64,000 nt of DNA from CAIVAT01 sp037133475 (GTDB lineage Bacteria; Bacteroidota; Bacteroidia; Bacteroidales; FEN-979). Under the pieces are notes generated by a model, which did no database searches, was not told the origin of the DNA, and saw only the letters and a program-made list of their open reading frames with translations. The stretch lies in assembly GCA_037133475.1 (NCBI GenBank), contig JBAXOB010000001.1:124001-188000 (forward strand). Direction: 5' to 3'. The translations under genes and the position numbers were made by a program. The first letter of the stretch is position 1. The number at the start of each line of letters is the position of its first letter. Below, piece after piece: positions 46,101 through 55,400 of this stretch.

Positions 46101-46290
46101 GGTGCCAAAACAGGTAATTGTCGAAGGGCTGAAACTTCGCGGATACGGAAAAACAGCATTCACGGCAATCAAAAAAACCGGCTGGCATTATAACCCGGAT
46201 GAAAAACAGGGTGTAATCACCATCCTGACATCAAGGCTGCCAACCAGCCACGACGTATTGATCACCCTGGTTTACGGCAAAACCAGGTAA
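43129..46290 (+). CDS. Exported GH31 glycosidase (alpha-glucosidase/xylosidase-like) with N-terminal module
   Basis: 1053 residues from the ATG at 43129 (signal peptide IYLMILLLVVAIQLPAQ). Residues about 28-215 form a lectin/MAM-like beta-sandwich (FWKEDFSQGKLPAGWISKAV ... WYWMVDDLELSE), followed by a spacer domain. The GH31 part then runs to the end: KPFLPPRWALGMGDANCYN, GFHTGLWTEHGVEKI, nucleophile Asp658 in CKLDVAWIG, acid/base Asp709 in WSGDQKGSWDY, and C-terminal beta domains including LPAGKWFDYWDG and FVRAGSIIPLYPLM. It would hydrolyse alpha-linked xylosyl, glucosyl or galactosyl groups; exact specificity is not readable. Likely co-transcribed with the GH3 gene. Confidence 0.9.
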   Translation: MYRIYLMILLLVVAIQLPAQKTNPVSSRVFWKEDFSQGKLPAGWISKAVNDSNIMWECTNQPFPGSYGHDQQAPPIASESGGFHMQFAPGARVDKYYRRWEKRGIWPDAWFQTSPVDCSGKNSVVLKFKQNFLWNDWGKVSKDGGLYVGVSNNGTEWHEYEVRRGIASEGDCPNPMAVELNITANAAFQKTVWLRFYWRGIYAWYWMVDDLELSEALDHDLQAAALVSHPQEGNNFTTAEVFRFKVVNLGSKAIQKPFDCWLQTDNRPPVKVTVAFSEKHALGVIDTTEVAFPPADLTDYGIHRIRFYTSLPDDDRRSNDTLSAELFSGAYQLGAVTRFSTSGNTFTFDCNHARVQVEFGRDDIFRIRMAYDGLLTNPAGDDIVIHPPVGDVKVILSETAEYYLMSTNRAALRAYRNPLRFALYKPDNKTLVWEETRGLTYGKETVQYLRRGEDEYFYGGGMQNGRFSHRDKTIRMRIDWNWEDGGAPNPAPFYMSTNGYGALRNTFAPGEYSFKDTLRLAHAEARFDCYYFACESMKEVLNAYTGLTGKPFLPPRWALGMGDANCYNRGNNKGKNTTGYAGTTPDVIPLIADQYVAHDMPRGWILPNDGYGCGYTKLDSVVTELRKRGFHTGLWTEHGVEKIAREVGQYGSRLCKLDVAWIGEGYRFAIDGCRTAYDGIEHSSDARGFVWSVCGWAGTQRNSVVWSGDQKGSWDYIRWHIPTVSGAGLSALNCATGDIDGIFAGSDKTFTRDLQWKCFTPVLMSMSGWAPKDKQPYVYGEPYTTINRKYLQMKLRLTPYMYSLCHEASVTGVPAVRALVLEYPGDRVARGTATQYEFMLGQHLLVAPVYRDEEKRDSIYLPAGKWFDYWDGTTYNGNTTLNGYPAPLDKLPLFVRAGSIIPLYPLMNYDGERPADTLTLDIYPGNGATFDMFEDEGSNRDYREGKFAVTDLSAVADPADRVTEIRIKAATGDYKGKLQERAYIIMVHTRVVPKQVIVEGLKLRGYGKTAFTAIKKTGWHYNPDEKQGVITILTSRLPTSHDVLITLVYGKTR

Positions 46291-46443
46291 CCAGGCTTGT
46301 ACATGAAGATGCTTCTTTCAATTTTCCACCTGATGATGGTGACGCCGCTTATCACCTAAAATCGGGCCCTGAAATAATTTCCTATTGCTACCTTCCCGAA
46401 TGGCAGGGTGTTGGAAATATCTTCAAAAGGTGATCCTATGAAA

Positions 46444-48123
46444 CTATTGAGGGTTCCGGATGATTACCTTCTGCGTAATGGCTCCTTTCTCCGTTTCCAG
46501 CCTCAGGAGGTACATGCCTCCGGAAAGCGTGGCAACATCAAGGCTGATCTCATGTTTCCCGGCAGTGCACTGTACTCCGGCAGGTTCCAGCACGACTGCT
46601 CCCAACAGGGAAAGCAACGACACTTTAACATTAGAATTTGCCGGCAGGTCGAAGGCAATCCGGGCCCTATCCGTAACCGGGTTTGGATAACAACCCATGG
46701 ATAATGTCCCGGGAATAACCGGTGAGGGAGGATCCGAGGTATAGAGACAGGGATTCGTTATATCGGATATATGGATGTATTCCGAAGAGATATAACCGGT
46801 TCCGTAAGGTACAAATACCCAGTAATCGCCCGGGGCGGTGATGGGGATGGAGGAGGTGGTTGCCCCGGTTGACCAGCGGTATTCAGCATGACCCGGTTCC
46901 GCCACCAGGAAATAATCCCCTTGTATTTTCTGGCAATCAACAGGTGGACGATGCAGTCGCCACGGCAGGGTGAGGTAATTGAATGCACGGTAGCTGATAT
47001 ACCCTCCGGGATAGGTGATGTCAACAATCTTCGACTTATCGGGCTTTACCAGCACCATCCACGGATTCGTCCCGGTATGAAACCCGAAGTCAACCAGGTG
47101 GTTGCCATTCCCGGTATACTGGTGATTCCCGCAGGCCATGCTGTACATGGAGCTGTCATAGATATACTCCCATACGAGGGTGGCAACTTTATTGGTTTCA
47201 TCGAGTGCATATTCAACGCCGCGGGCCACGGGAGGATTGGTATACTGCCCGTTATCAAAAAAGGAGACCGAGGTGTCGCTGCATCGCCTGATATCGTGCT
47301 GTCCGGTAAATCCCACCGGATCGTTTGGGAAGGAAAACTGGTTTTGCTTCCCTCCCATCCGCCAGATGATATTCCCCGTTGCATGGCTGATCTTGGTGAT
47401 CTCGTTGAAATGCCGGCAAGAAAGAAGGATGTTGCCGTCGTGATCAAGCTCAACCGCGTTGGCATGGGTCCAGTCCACCTTGTTGGGGTTCGAAAGCCAT
47501 ACCTGGTCCACATCGGCAAACTGGAAATGATCGTGAGCTTTCCATTCCCACACCAGTGACATATTTTCATCAAATTCCTGGATCACCACGCCAATTACCT
47601 GGGCATTGGCGTTGCCCGGAGCCGAATTGTTCGGACCAAACCAGTGATAGGCGGTCAGGTTCAGGATCCGGGTCTCGCGCCCTAACAGCAGATAGTGATG
47701 GTTCGGCAAAATCTGGAAATCATGCTGATCCATGGGAAAACCGTTGGCACTGCTCAGGGAATCGATAACAGTAAAGGTACTGTCCATAAGATAGACCTTG
47801 CTGCTGTCGGTCGAGAAAAAGGTCATCCTGCCGTCGGGTTGAAGCTTGAAATCGATGGTCGGATTGACATTCAACCCTCCCTGGAAAACCCGGTAATAAA
47901 TCGTTCGCCCATACCTGTCAAGGATCAGGTGGGGCCTGTCGTAATTGAAGGGAGGACTGTTTGTATAGGGGCTCATAAAATAATAACCCTGTGTGGCGGC
48001 AGAATCGTGGATGGTGAAGGTCATGGGTGGAAAATTCTGCGGTTGACCGGAGAAGGGCAGATAAAAGCCAGCAAGGGTGAGAAAAAGAGACCACGTAAGG
48101 ATTCGAAGGGAGGAGGTTTTCAT
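46444..48123 (-). CDS. Arylsulfotransferase-like secreted protein with T9SS type A domain
   Basis: 559 residues with a signal peptide (ILTWSLFLTLAGFYLPFSGQ). The body resembles the arylsulfotransferase (ASST) propeller: PHLILDRYGRTIYYR, MDQHDFQILPNHHYLLLGRE, WTHANAVELDHDGNILLSCRH, ISHATGNIIWRMGGKQNQF, GFTGQHDIRRCSD and ACGNHQYTGNGNHLVDFG. A small Ig-like segment (YRWSTGATTSSIPITAPGDY) leads to the T9SS sorting domain (CYPNPVTDRARIAFD ... GGMYLLRLETEKGAITQKVII). ASST enzymes move sulfate between phenols; whether this surface version is an enzyme is unsure. It lies between two glycosidase genes, but on the opposite strand to GH3/GH31. Confidence 0.82.
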   Translation of the reverse strand: MKTSSLRILTWSLFLTLAGFYLPFSGQPQNFPPMTFTIHDSAATQGYYFMSPYTNSPPFNYDRPHLILDRYGRTIYYRVFQGGLNVNPTIDFKLQPDGRMTFFSTDSSKVYLMDSTFTVIDSLSSANGFPMDQHDFQILPNHHYLLLGRETRILNLTAYHWFGPNNSAPGNANAQVIGVVIQEFDENMSLVWEWKAHDHFQFADVDQVWLSNPNKVDWTHANAVELDHDGNILLSCRHFNEITKISHATGNIIWRMGGKQNQFSFPNDPVGFTGQHDIRRCSDTSVSFFDNGQYTNPPVARGVEYALDETNKVATLVWEYIYDSSMYSMACGNHQYTGNGNHLVDFGFHTGTNPWMVLVKPDKSKIVDITYPGGYISYRAFNYLTLPWRLHRPPVDCQKIQGDYFLVAEPGHAEYRWSTGATTSSIPITAPGDYWVFVPYGTGYISSEYIHISDITNPCLYTSDPPSPVIPGTLSMGCYPNPVTDRARIAFDLPANSNVKVSLLSLLGAVVLEPAGVQCTAGKHEISLDVATLSGGMYLLRLETEKGAITQKVIIRNPQ

Positions 48124-48151
48124 AAAACCGGGAGTTTATTTGTCAGGTATC

Positions 48152-48159
48152 CAAAGGTA
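48152..48159 (-). promoter_or_regulatory. -7 promoter box for the ASST-like gene
   Basis: TACCTTTG on the minus strand, 28 bases before the ATG at 48123. Confidence 0.45.
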
Positions 48160-48329
48160 ATGCAAAACAAGGGAAACCGGGTGAAAAACAGGAAATTGTT
48201 ATACAATTAACATTGTCGCCTGTCATCCCTATGCATGCGTTAAGGGGAATTCAGAAACCGTTATCAAGGAAGGAGTCCGGAAGAAAAACAAGGAGACCGG
48301 CACAGATGCCTCCGGATTAATCCTTGGGT

Positions 48330-50138
48330 TCAGTCCAGGATATTACAGATTTCACGGTTCACCCTCCTGATCTTCTCCAAATCCATTTTAACCACTTTAC
48401 GGTCATAGGTAAGCATACCGTTTACTTCGCTTTCAACATCGGTGGTCTGGGTATAGATGGCTGCTGAGAAACCCGACCGGATAAGGTTTTTCAGTTTCCC
48501 GGCAAGTTCAATGTAGGCATTGGTGACCTCTTCGGAGGTTTTGTATTTGACATATCCCCAGTTGCGTTCTTTATTCCAGAGATGGTTTTCCACGGCCAGT
48601 CCCAGTCCACCGAACTCGCCCAGCACGGTTGCCCGGTTGCCGTCGTAGAGGGTCATCTCGGGATCGGGGTAATGGTGGATGTCGAGCATATCGCCGATGG
48701 GATAAAAATTCCCGCCGCTGGCGGGGTTCACAAGCCGTGAAGGATCGTAACTTTTAATCCACTGCGCAATCTCCACAGTCTGGAACTGCCCCCACGATTC
48801 ATTGAAGGGAATCCAGGTAACAATGCAGGTTTCCGATTTCAGCTGGTCGATAATATTTTTCCATTCTGTTTTGTAGTTCTCGGCCGATTCTGCCGTCCTG
48901 GCGGCCTCTTTGCCGTTGAAGTACTGGTTTGTCTGCCATTCAGGGCCGTCATCGCCGCTGGGCATGTCCTGCCACACCAGGATACCCTCCCGGTCGCAGT
49001 GGTAATACCAGCGCATCGGTTCCACCTTGACATGCTTGCGGATGAGGTTGTATCCAAGCTCCCTGGTCCGCACAATATCCGATTTCAGGGCTTCATCGGT
49101 CGGTGCCGTATAGAGCCCATCGGGCCACCAACCCTGGTCAAGCAGCCCAAAGGGAAAATAATCCTTGTTGTTCAGCTGTATCCTGACTACCCCGCCGGCA
49201 TCCTTGTGCGTTGATATCTTTCGCATGCCGAAGTAACTTTTCACCGTTTCCAGGCTTTTCCCGTTTTGCCACAGGGTGACTTCAAGGTCATAAAGCACAG
49301 GATTTTCAGGGCTCCAGAGCCTTGGAGCCGTGATCGCCATCAGCGCAGGCTGGCCGGCAACGGCCCTGGCGCTGGTAAGAACCTTCCCGTCCTGAAAGAC
49401 CTTCGCCTCCACGATTACGTTTTCAGAAGGATGCGCGGCATCGGCGGTAACGGTCACGGTTCCCCTGTCAATATCGGGGATCGATGTAACCGAAGTAATC
49501 CTGTTTTCACCAACAGGCTCAATCCACACGGTTTGCCAGATGCCGGTTACGGAGGTGTACCAGATACTCCCGGGTTTTGTCACCTGCTTGCCCCGGGGTT
49601 GAAACCCGTTATCTGCAGGATCCCAGACCCTGACGGACAGCTTCTGCGGCCTGCCCTGGACAAGGTAAGGGGTAATATCAAAGCTGAAGGCGGTGTATCC
49701 CCCCTGGTGGGAGCCAATTCTCACATCGTTGATCCAGATGTCGGCTTTCCAGTCAACGGCGCCGAAATTCAGGACCACCCGCCTGTTTTTCCAGTCGGCA
49801 GGGACGGAAAAGGAGGTGGAATACCAGAGTTCATTCTGATCCCCTACGGCCTTCTGAACACCCGAAAGACTCGACTCGACAGGGAAGGGGACGAGTATCT
49901 TTCCGTCAAATTTCACCGGTGCCGCGGATCCCTTTGCGAGGATGGCATAATTCCACAACCCGTTCAAATTCATCCACTTTTCCCTGGCCAGGCCCGGGCG
50001 GGGGTATTCGGGCAGCGGGTTCGACGGATCAACTTTTTCAGTCCAGCCGGTCTTTAACCTGTCGCCGGCAGGTTGCCATTGCTGGCAATTTGCAAATAAA
50101 CCAAGTGTGGTGAGAAGGGTAACCAGGAGGCATCGCAT
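48330..50138 (-). CDS. Exported GH2 family glycosidase
   Basis: 602 residues with an N-terminal signal (LLVTLLTTLGLFANC). GH2 layout: jelly-roll sugar-binding domain (REKWMNLNGLWNYAI, VVLNFGAVDWKADIWINDVRIGSHQGGYT), Ig-like domain, then the TIM barrel (IRKHVKVEPMRWYYHCDREGILVWQDMP). Acid/base Glu447 in WIPFNESWGQF and probable nucleophile Glu508 in VLGEFGGLG. At about 600 residues it lacks the extra C-terminal domains of large beta-galactosidases. Possible activities are beta-galactosidase, beta-glucuronidase or alpha-arabinopyranosidase-like; I cannot choose. Leftward, upstream of the ASST-like gene. Confidence 0.9.
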   Translation of the reverse strand: MRCLLVTLLTTLGLFANCQQWQPAGDRLKTGWTEKVDPSNPLPEYPRPGLAREKWMNLNGLWNYAILAKGSAAPVKFDGKILVPFPVESSLSGVQKAVGDQNELWYSTSFSVPADWKNRRVVLNFGAVDWKADIWINDVRIGSHQGGYTAFSFDITPYLVQGRPQKLSVRVWDPADNGFQPRGKQVTKPGSIWYTSVTGIWQTVWIEPVGENRITSVTSIPDIDRGTVTVTADAAHPSENVIVEAKVFQDGKVLTSARAVAGQPALMAITAPRLWSPENPVLYDLEVTLWQNGKSLETVKSYFGMRKISTHKDAGGVVRIQLNNKDYFPFGLLDQGWWPDGLYTAPTDEALKSDIVRTRELGYNLIRKHVKVEPMRWYYHCDREGILVWQDMPSGDDGPEWQTNQYFNGKEAARTAESAENYKTEWKNIIDQLKSETCIVTWIPFNESWGQFQTVEIAQWIKSYDPSRLVNPASGGNFYPIGDMLDIHHYPDPEMTLYDGNRATVLGEFGGLGLAVENHLWNKERNWGYVKYKTSEEVTNAYIELAGKLKNLIRSGFSAAIYTQTTDVESEVNGMLTYDRKVVKMDLEKIRRVNREICNILD

Positions 50139-50172
50139 AATCGGGGGTTTTTGGGATAAACCGGGTGTGGGG

Positions 50173-50571
50173 CTAGGCTATTTTCTTTCCGGCCGTGGGC
50201 CCTGGTTTCAGCGAATGGATTTCCTCGATATGGATCACGGCAACGGCAACAGGCCTGCGCATTCCCATTTTTTCCGACATGGCGGCCGCCATATCATAAA
50301 GCTCGCCCTCTTCCTGCAGGTCGGCGCTGCCGACAAACCTGAAACCATTTAAAATTTCACGGTTCACAACGGCGACCGATACCGTTGAACCTCTTTTCAG
50401 GTTGGCATAGGTCGTCCCCCCGGTGCCTTCGGTAAAGATCAGCGCCTCGTCGGTCAGCACGCGGGTTGAACGTTTCGGCGCCACGTTGGGTGTGCCGTCT
50501 GCACTTACCGTTCCGATAAAACATTGCTGCGTCGCAATCATCTCCTTCATTTCCTGTGTCAGTGTTGCCAT
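50173..50571 (-). CDS. Pyridoxamine 5'-phosphate oxidase-like FMN-binding protein
   Basis: 132 residues. Split-barrel flavin-binding fold: MKEMIATQQCFIGTVSADGTPNVAPKRS at the start, LIFTEGTGGTTYANLKRGSTVSVAVVN in the middle, GFRFVGSADLQEEGELYDM after. Such small proteins bind FMN, F420 or heme and reduce varied substrates; true PNPOx activity is unlikely. It lies 34 bp upstream of the GH2 gene on the same strand and may share its transcript. Confidence 0.82.
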   Translation of the reverse strand: MATLTQEMKEMIATQQCFIGTVSADGTPNVAPKRSTRVLTDEALIFTEGTGGTTYANLKRGSTVSVAVVNREILNGFRFVGSADLQEEGELYDMAAAMSEKMGMRRPVAVAVIHIEEIHSLKPGPTAGKKIA

Positions 50572-51054
50572 AACTCTTTTATTTTGCGGGTGTGGATTTT
50601 TTTGTTTTCACTGCTGTAAATTTATCAATAAGTAATGAAATTCTTAGCAGGACAAAGCATTTTTAAGCCCCAGGATGACAAACGGCCCGATTTTTCGGCC
50701 TGTAAAAGCAAGGTAATGAACGCTTTCGCCTGCCGGATCACGGTGCCCGGTCTGCACAAGCCCCGGTCATGGTTCGTCGATACGATTCCGGAACCGAATT
50801 CTTACTTAATGTGAAAAACTTGCTGCAGGCTTGTTGCCCGTCGCAATTACCTGGTCATCCGGGAATATCCTGAAATGGTCTCCCGGCAGCTGGAACATCC
50901 AGCGCTCACAAGCACCCGCGGAACTGATAAAATACAGGTGACCGGCAGGGCCGGCAGGTCAATGAATCCTAATAAATCCCGGAGATAAGTTGCAGGGGAT
51001 TACCTGATCCCCAGGGATTCCAAAAGTTTCTCCTTTTACAGGTTACGAACCCCG
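50572..51054. other. Intergenic region, nothing recognised
   Basis: 483 bases between two leftward genes. Only frames of about 25 codons were seen, and no strong hairpin, repeat or RNA gene; it might be a decayed gene. Confidence 0.35.
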
Positions 51055-51783
51055 TTACTGACAGGGTTCTCCGGGTGCACAAGATTGTCCCGGCGTAACC
51101 TCCCGGTTTGTTCCGGCCGTCTCCTTAAGCCAGCCGGAATGCGCCTTTTCAAGGGTTTCCTGAAAGACACTGCCGTCCTGGGCACCCTGGATGGCGTATT
51201 TTTCATCAAACAGGAAAAAGGGAACTCCCTTTACGCCAACCTGGCGGGCTTCATAGAGGTCTCTCCTCACATCTTCCGCATACAGGCCATTTTCAAGCGC
51301 CGGCTTCAGTTCGCCTGCATCCAGCCCGATTGAAATTCCCAGCTGAATCAGTACGGTGAAATCGTCGATATTCAGGCCATCGGTAAAATAGGCGTGGAAC
51401 AGTGCCTCTTCCGCCTCCTCCTGTTTGCCCTCCTTTTTGGCAAAATGAAGGAACCTGTGGGCGTGAAAGGAGTTGGCCACAACCGACTTGTCGAAATTAT
51501 ATTCAAGGCCAACCTCCGCCGCCATCCCGGTTACATAGTCATTCAGCTCCCTCGCCTCTTCAAGGCTGATTCCCTTGTGTGCGGCCAGGTACTGGTGAAT
51601 ATTGGTGGACGGATCGGTCACCATACCGGGAGCAAGCTGGAAGCTTTTCCACGTCACATGTACATCCCCACGCCCGGGAAATTGCGCCAGTGCGGACTCG
51701 AACCTCCGTTTGCCGATGTAACAGAAGGGGCACATCACATCGCTCCAAATCTCAATGTCCATTTTTGTCTTGGTTGCTTCCAT
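51055..51783 (-). CDS. DsbA/FrnE-like thioredoxin-fold oxidoreductase
   Basis: 242 residues, no signal peptide, so cytoplasmic. The active site is C18-P-F-C21 in EIWSDVMCPFCYIGKRRFE, with the helical insert characteristic of FrnE-type DsbA proteins (VANSFHAHRFLHFAKKEGKQ) and the cis-proline segment VKGVPFFLF. The C-terminus carries an extra Cys pair in SCAPGEPC, as reported for oxidative-stress FrnE proteins, where it forms a second disulfide. Probably a thiol-disulfide or stress protein. Nine bases after the DoxX gene, so co-transcribed. Confidence 0.88.
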   Translation of the reverse strand: MEATKTKMDIEIWSDVMCPFCYIGKRRFESALAQFPGRGDVHVTWKSFQLAPGMVTDPSTNIHQYLAAHKGISLEEARELNDYVTGMAAEVGLEYNFDKSVVANSFHAHRFLHFAKKEGKQEEAEEALFHAYFTDGLNIDDFTVLIQLGISIGLDAGELKPALENGLYAEDVRRDLYEARQVGVKGVPFFLFDEKYAIQGAQDGSVFQETLEKAHSGWLKETAGTNREVTPGQSCAPGEPCQ

Positions 51784-51792
51784 CTGCTTATA

Positions 51793-52188
51793 TTATTTGG
51801 TTTTCGGCAGAATAGGTACTTTTTTAAATCTGCCCCATGCCACAAATACTGCAAGGCAACCGAGTGCAACGGTAATCCCAACCTCCGAAAACTGCCCTTT
51901 TGAAACATGCAGGATCGTGGCCAGGATCATGATGGTCAATATGCCAACGGCAGCCCAGGGTGTCAATACCGGTTTGATTCGCAAAATCGAGGGAAGCAGC
52001 AGCCCGAGCCCTCCCAGCGTTTCTGAAACCCCGATGAACCGTACGAGCCAGGCCGGCATCTCCTTTGTCATGACTTCAATATTGGGCGCCAGTTTCATAA
52101 ATCCTGCCATCATGAACATCCCTGCCAGCAATATCTGTGCTACCCAAAGGGAAATATTTAATCCTTTTAACTTATTGTTGTTCTCCAT
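51793..52188 (-). CDS. DoxX family membrane protein
   Basis: 131 residues from the ATG at 52188; an upstream in-frame start at 52248 would overlap the promoter. Four transmembrane helices (ISLWVAQILLAGMFMMAGFMKL, RFIGVSETLGGLGLLLPSIL, LTPWAAVGILTIMILATIL, ITVALGCLAVFVAWGRF) with the DoxX pattern GFMKL and ETLGGLGLLLP. DoxX-like proteins are linked to redox control of the membrane; the pairing with the DsbA-like gene supports a thiol-redox role. Confidence 0.85.
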   Translation of the reverse strand: MENNNKLKGLNISLWVAQILLAGMFMMAGFMKLAPNIEVMTKEMPAWLVRFIGVSETLGGLGLLLPSILRIKPVLTPWAAVGILTIMILATILHVSKGQFSEVGITVALGCLAVFVAWGRFKKVPILPKTK

Positions 52189-52245
52189 GTTATCTGCTGT
52201 TTTTTTGTAAAAATAATGTACTCCTGAAAACTTTCCAATGATTTG

Positions 52246-52253
52246 CAAAAGTA
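52246..52253 (-). promoter_or_regulatory. -7 promoter box for the DoxX-DsbA operon
   Basis: TACTTTTG on the minus strand; the likely transcription start near 52240 excludes the longer DoxX start at 52248. Confidence 0.5.
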
Positions 52254-52396
52254 GGCTTATTTGCCTTTGGTATTAATGACTGTTTTTCCCCCGGAGGGAT
52301 ATGTACTCCAGGCAGGCGGGAGGCAAGCCTTGAAACTTACCTTAAGATGACAAGTGGTCCCTCTGTGACCCATGCAATCCGGTCACAATATTTTCT

Positions 52397-52404
52397 TATC
52401 TTTG
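52397..52404 (+). promoter_or_regulatory. -7 promoter box for the giant surface protein
   Basis: TATCTTTG, 28 bases before the ATG at 52433. No clear -33 TTTG at the expected distance. Confidence 0.45.
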
Positions 52405-52432
52405 GAGATAGATTACTCTATTAAAAGAGTTG

Positions 52433-55400
52433 ATGGACAAAATAGTACAAGCCTGGTTAAAGACGGTTTTTTTCCTGCTCCCTGTTATCTGGCTGTTTCC
52501 CTTTTATGCTGCCGGGGAGGGGACCAAGCAGCTGCTGCCTGATTCTACAATCTCAGGGGCCGGCCTTTATATTGACAATGCAGCCGGAAGCAATTTTACA
52601 AAATTCGGTGTGGGCGGTTGCCCGGCGAATTACCGGCTTTACATCCATGTGAAGAATGCCGGCGAATATATCCTATTCGGATTCCAGTCGGCATATGCAA
52701 ATGTTCCTTTTACCCTGCGGAAACCAAACGGGACCGTGGCGTTTTCAGGGATTGTCCCCTATCTGCAAGGCCAGACCGGTTACATCACCTATTACCACCA
52801 GGCCATCGTAGGTCCCTATCCTGCCTCCGGCAGATACAGCCCACTCTCCTATCATGTCACCAGCATCGCCGATACGGGCAACTACTACTTTGAAATTCCT
52901 GCCTCTGTTACCTATTCGGTCACCTTCGACCTATGGGATTTCCAGGTGGTAACAGGCCTTCACAGCCCGGCCATTCCCGCCGATGCCGTGAATGGCCGGG
53001 TCTGGTCACAGTCGTGGCAGGTCTATGCAAGTCTTGGTTTTTATGGTTATGATTACCAGCCATTTAACGGTTCATTTTTTATCTATGCAGATGACGGCAT
53101 TGTATCAAAACTGGTCTTTTCCAATGCGGCTATCGGGGTCGTGACCGTATTCTGCAACCCATACGGTTGTTTGAATACCGGGAACTTCACCAGCGACCGC
53201 CAGTCGAAAAACGTCAACACTTTCAGCACCTATCCTGCCATTGCGCAGTACAAGGTTTTTCTCAACGATCCCGATTCAACCCTTTATCCAAGCGGCGTTT
53301 ATGGCGCCATCACCGGAACACCCACCCTGGTCCCCGACCCCGGCTATCCCTTGTGCAGCGGGAAAAAATATGTTGTCGTAACGGTCAATAAATCGGGATG
53401 GATGGAGGTGGATATTACACTGCCCTACGGCGGATCAGCCACCAAAGTCACCCTGTTCGCCAATGTAGTTCCGGGCGTCAATAATATCCCCTGGAATGGC
53501 CTTGACGGGCTGGGCAACGCGATTCCCGACGGGACCCTGATCACCGTCAACATCCACTATATGAACGGGCTGACCAACCTCCCGGTATGGGACCAGGAGG
53601 AGAATCCCGACGGTTACATTATCACCGGCGTACGACCGGCAAATATTTCGGGGCTGCAGCCCATCTCCTTCTGGGATGATTCCCAACTGGTCACCAATAC
53701 ATCCGGCGATCCATGCAACAATCCTCCTCAAACCACCAACCTTACAGGGTGCACGCCGGGTTCCATGGCAGGTTATGCCGGATGCCATCCCTGGCAGCCG
53801 GCCGACGGCTATTGTCATAACAAAATGATCAATACCTGGTGGTATGGGAGCACCAGCAATACCAGTTTCACAGCGCTTTATACCGCAACGGTTCCCAGCC
53901 CGGCAGGTCATGGCGCAACCCGTTGCGGAGCGGGCACCCTGCTGCTACACGTAACCGTCCTGCCGAACGAAACCGCCGACTGGTACGCCCTTCCCTCGGG
54001 AGGATCTCCCATCCTGGCCGGGGATACATCGTTTACCACTCCCCTGATCAGTGTCACCACTACCTATTACGCCCAGGCCAGGAATGGTGCCTCCGGGTGC
54101 CAGAGTGCAGCAAGGATTCCCGTGACGGCCACCATTAACCCCCTGCCGGTCCCGACTATTACGGGTCCGCTTACGGCCTGCCAGGGTTCTGACGGGAATG
54201 TTTATTCAACCGAGCCCGGAAAGTCGGGTTACAGCTGGTTTGTTTCACCGGGGGGAACGATCACGGCCGGAGGAGGCGCTTCCAGTAATACCGTCACGGT
54301 AACCTGGAACACGCCGGGCGTGCAGACAGTTTCGGTCAATTACACCAGTCCACTCGGCTGCCCCGGCGCCGCGCCAACGCTTTATGCGGTAACGGTAAAT
54401 CCCCTTCCGGTGCCGGTAATAACGGGTTCGAACACCGCCTGTGCAGGAATTGCAGGCAACACCTATTCAACACAACCTGGAATGTCGGCATACTCGTGGA
54501 CCATCTCCCCGGGCGGAGTTGTAACGGCCGGAGGAACATCTTCCAGCAACTCGGTTACCGTAACGTGGACCGTCCCGGGAACCCAAACCGTTACGGTCAA
54601 CTACACGAGCGGCTTTGGCTGTGCGGCAGTCAGCGCGACCATCTTTACCATCACCGTAAACCCGCTTCCCTCGCCCTCCCTGACGGGCCCCGCCTCCCTT
54701 TGCGCGGGAACCCCGGGGAACCTCTATGCGACCCAGGCCGGGATGACCAGCTATGCATGGATCATCTCCCCGGGCGGCACCCTTACATCCGGCGGAACCA
54801 CTGCCAGCAACACCGCTACGGTAACCTGGAATACTCCAGGAAATCAAACAGTTTCTGTAAATTACGCCAATGGTTCCGGATGCCAGGCACTGACGCCTGT
54901 TGTTTACCCGGTAACGGTAAACCCGCTGCCCCTCCCGGCAATTGCAGGACCGGCAACACTTTGTGCAGGAACGGCGGGCAACACCTATTCAACCCAGCCG
55001 GGAATGTCGGGCTACCTTTGGACCGTCTCCCCGGGCGGAGTAGTTACAGCAGGAGGAACCTCTTCCAGCAACACGGTTACCGTAACCTGGTCAGCGCCGG
55101 GGGTCCAGTCCGTATCGGTGAATTATCTGAACAGCTTTGGCTGTGCGGCATTGAGTGCAACCATCTTCAATGTCACGGTCAATCCCCTGCCCGTTCCTTC
55201 GCTCACAGGCCCCAGTGTGATCTGTACAGGGGCTTCCGGCAATCTCTATGCAACCGATGCCGGAATGTCAGGCTATTCCTGGAACATCTCAACGGGTGGT
55301 ATCGTTACCGCCGGCGGCACCTCTTCCGACAACACGGTTACGGTTACCTGGACTATTCCGGGAGTTCAAACCGTTTCGGTCAATTACACGAACAGTTCCG

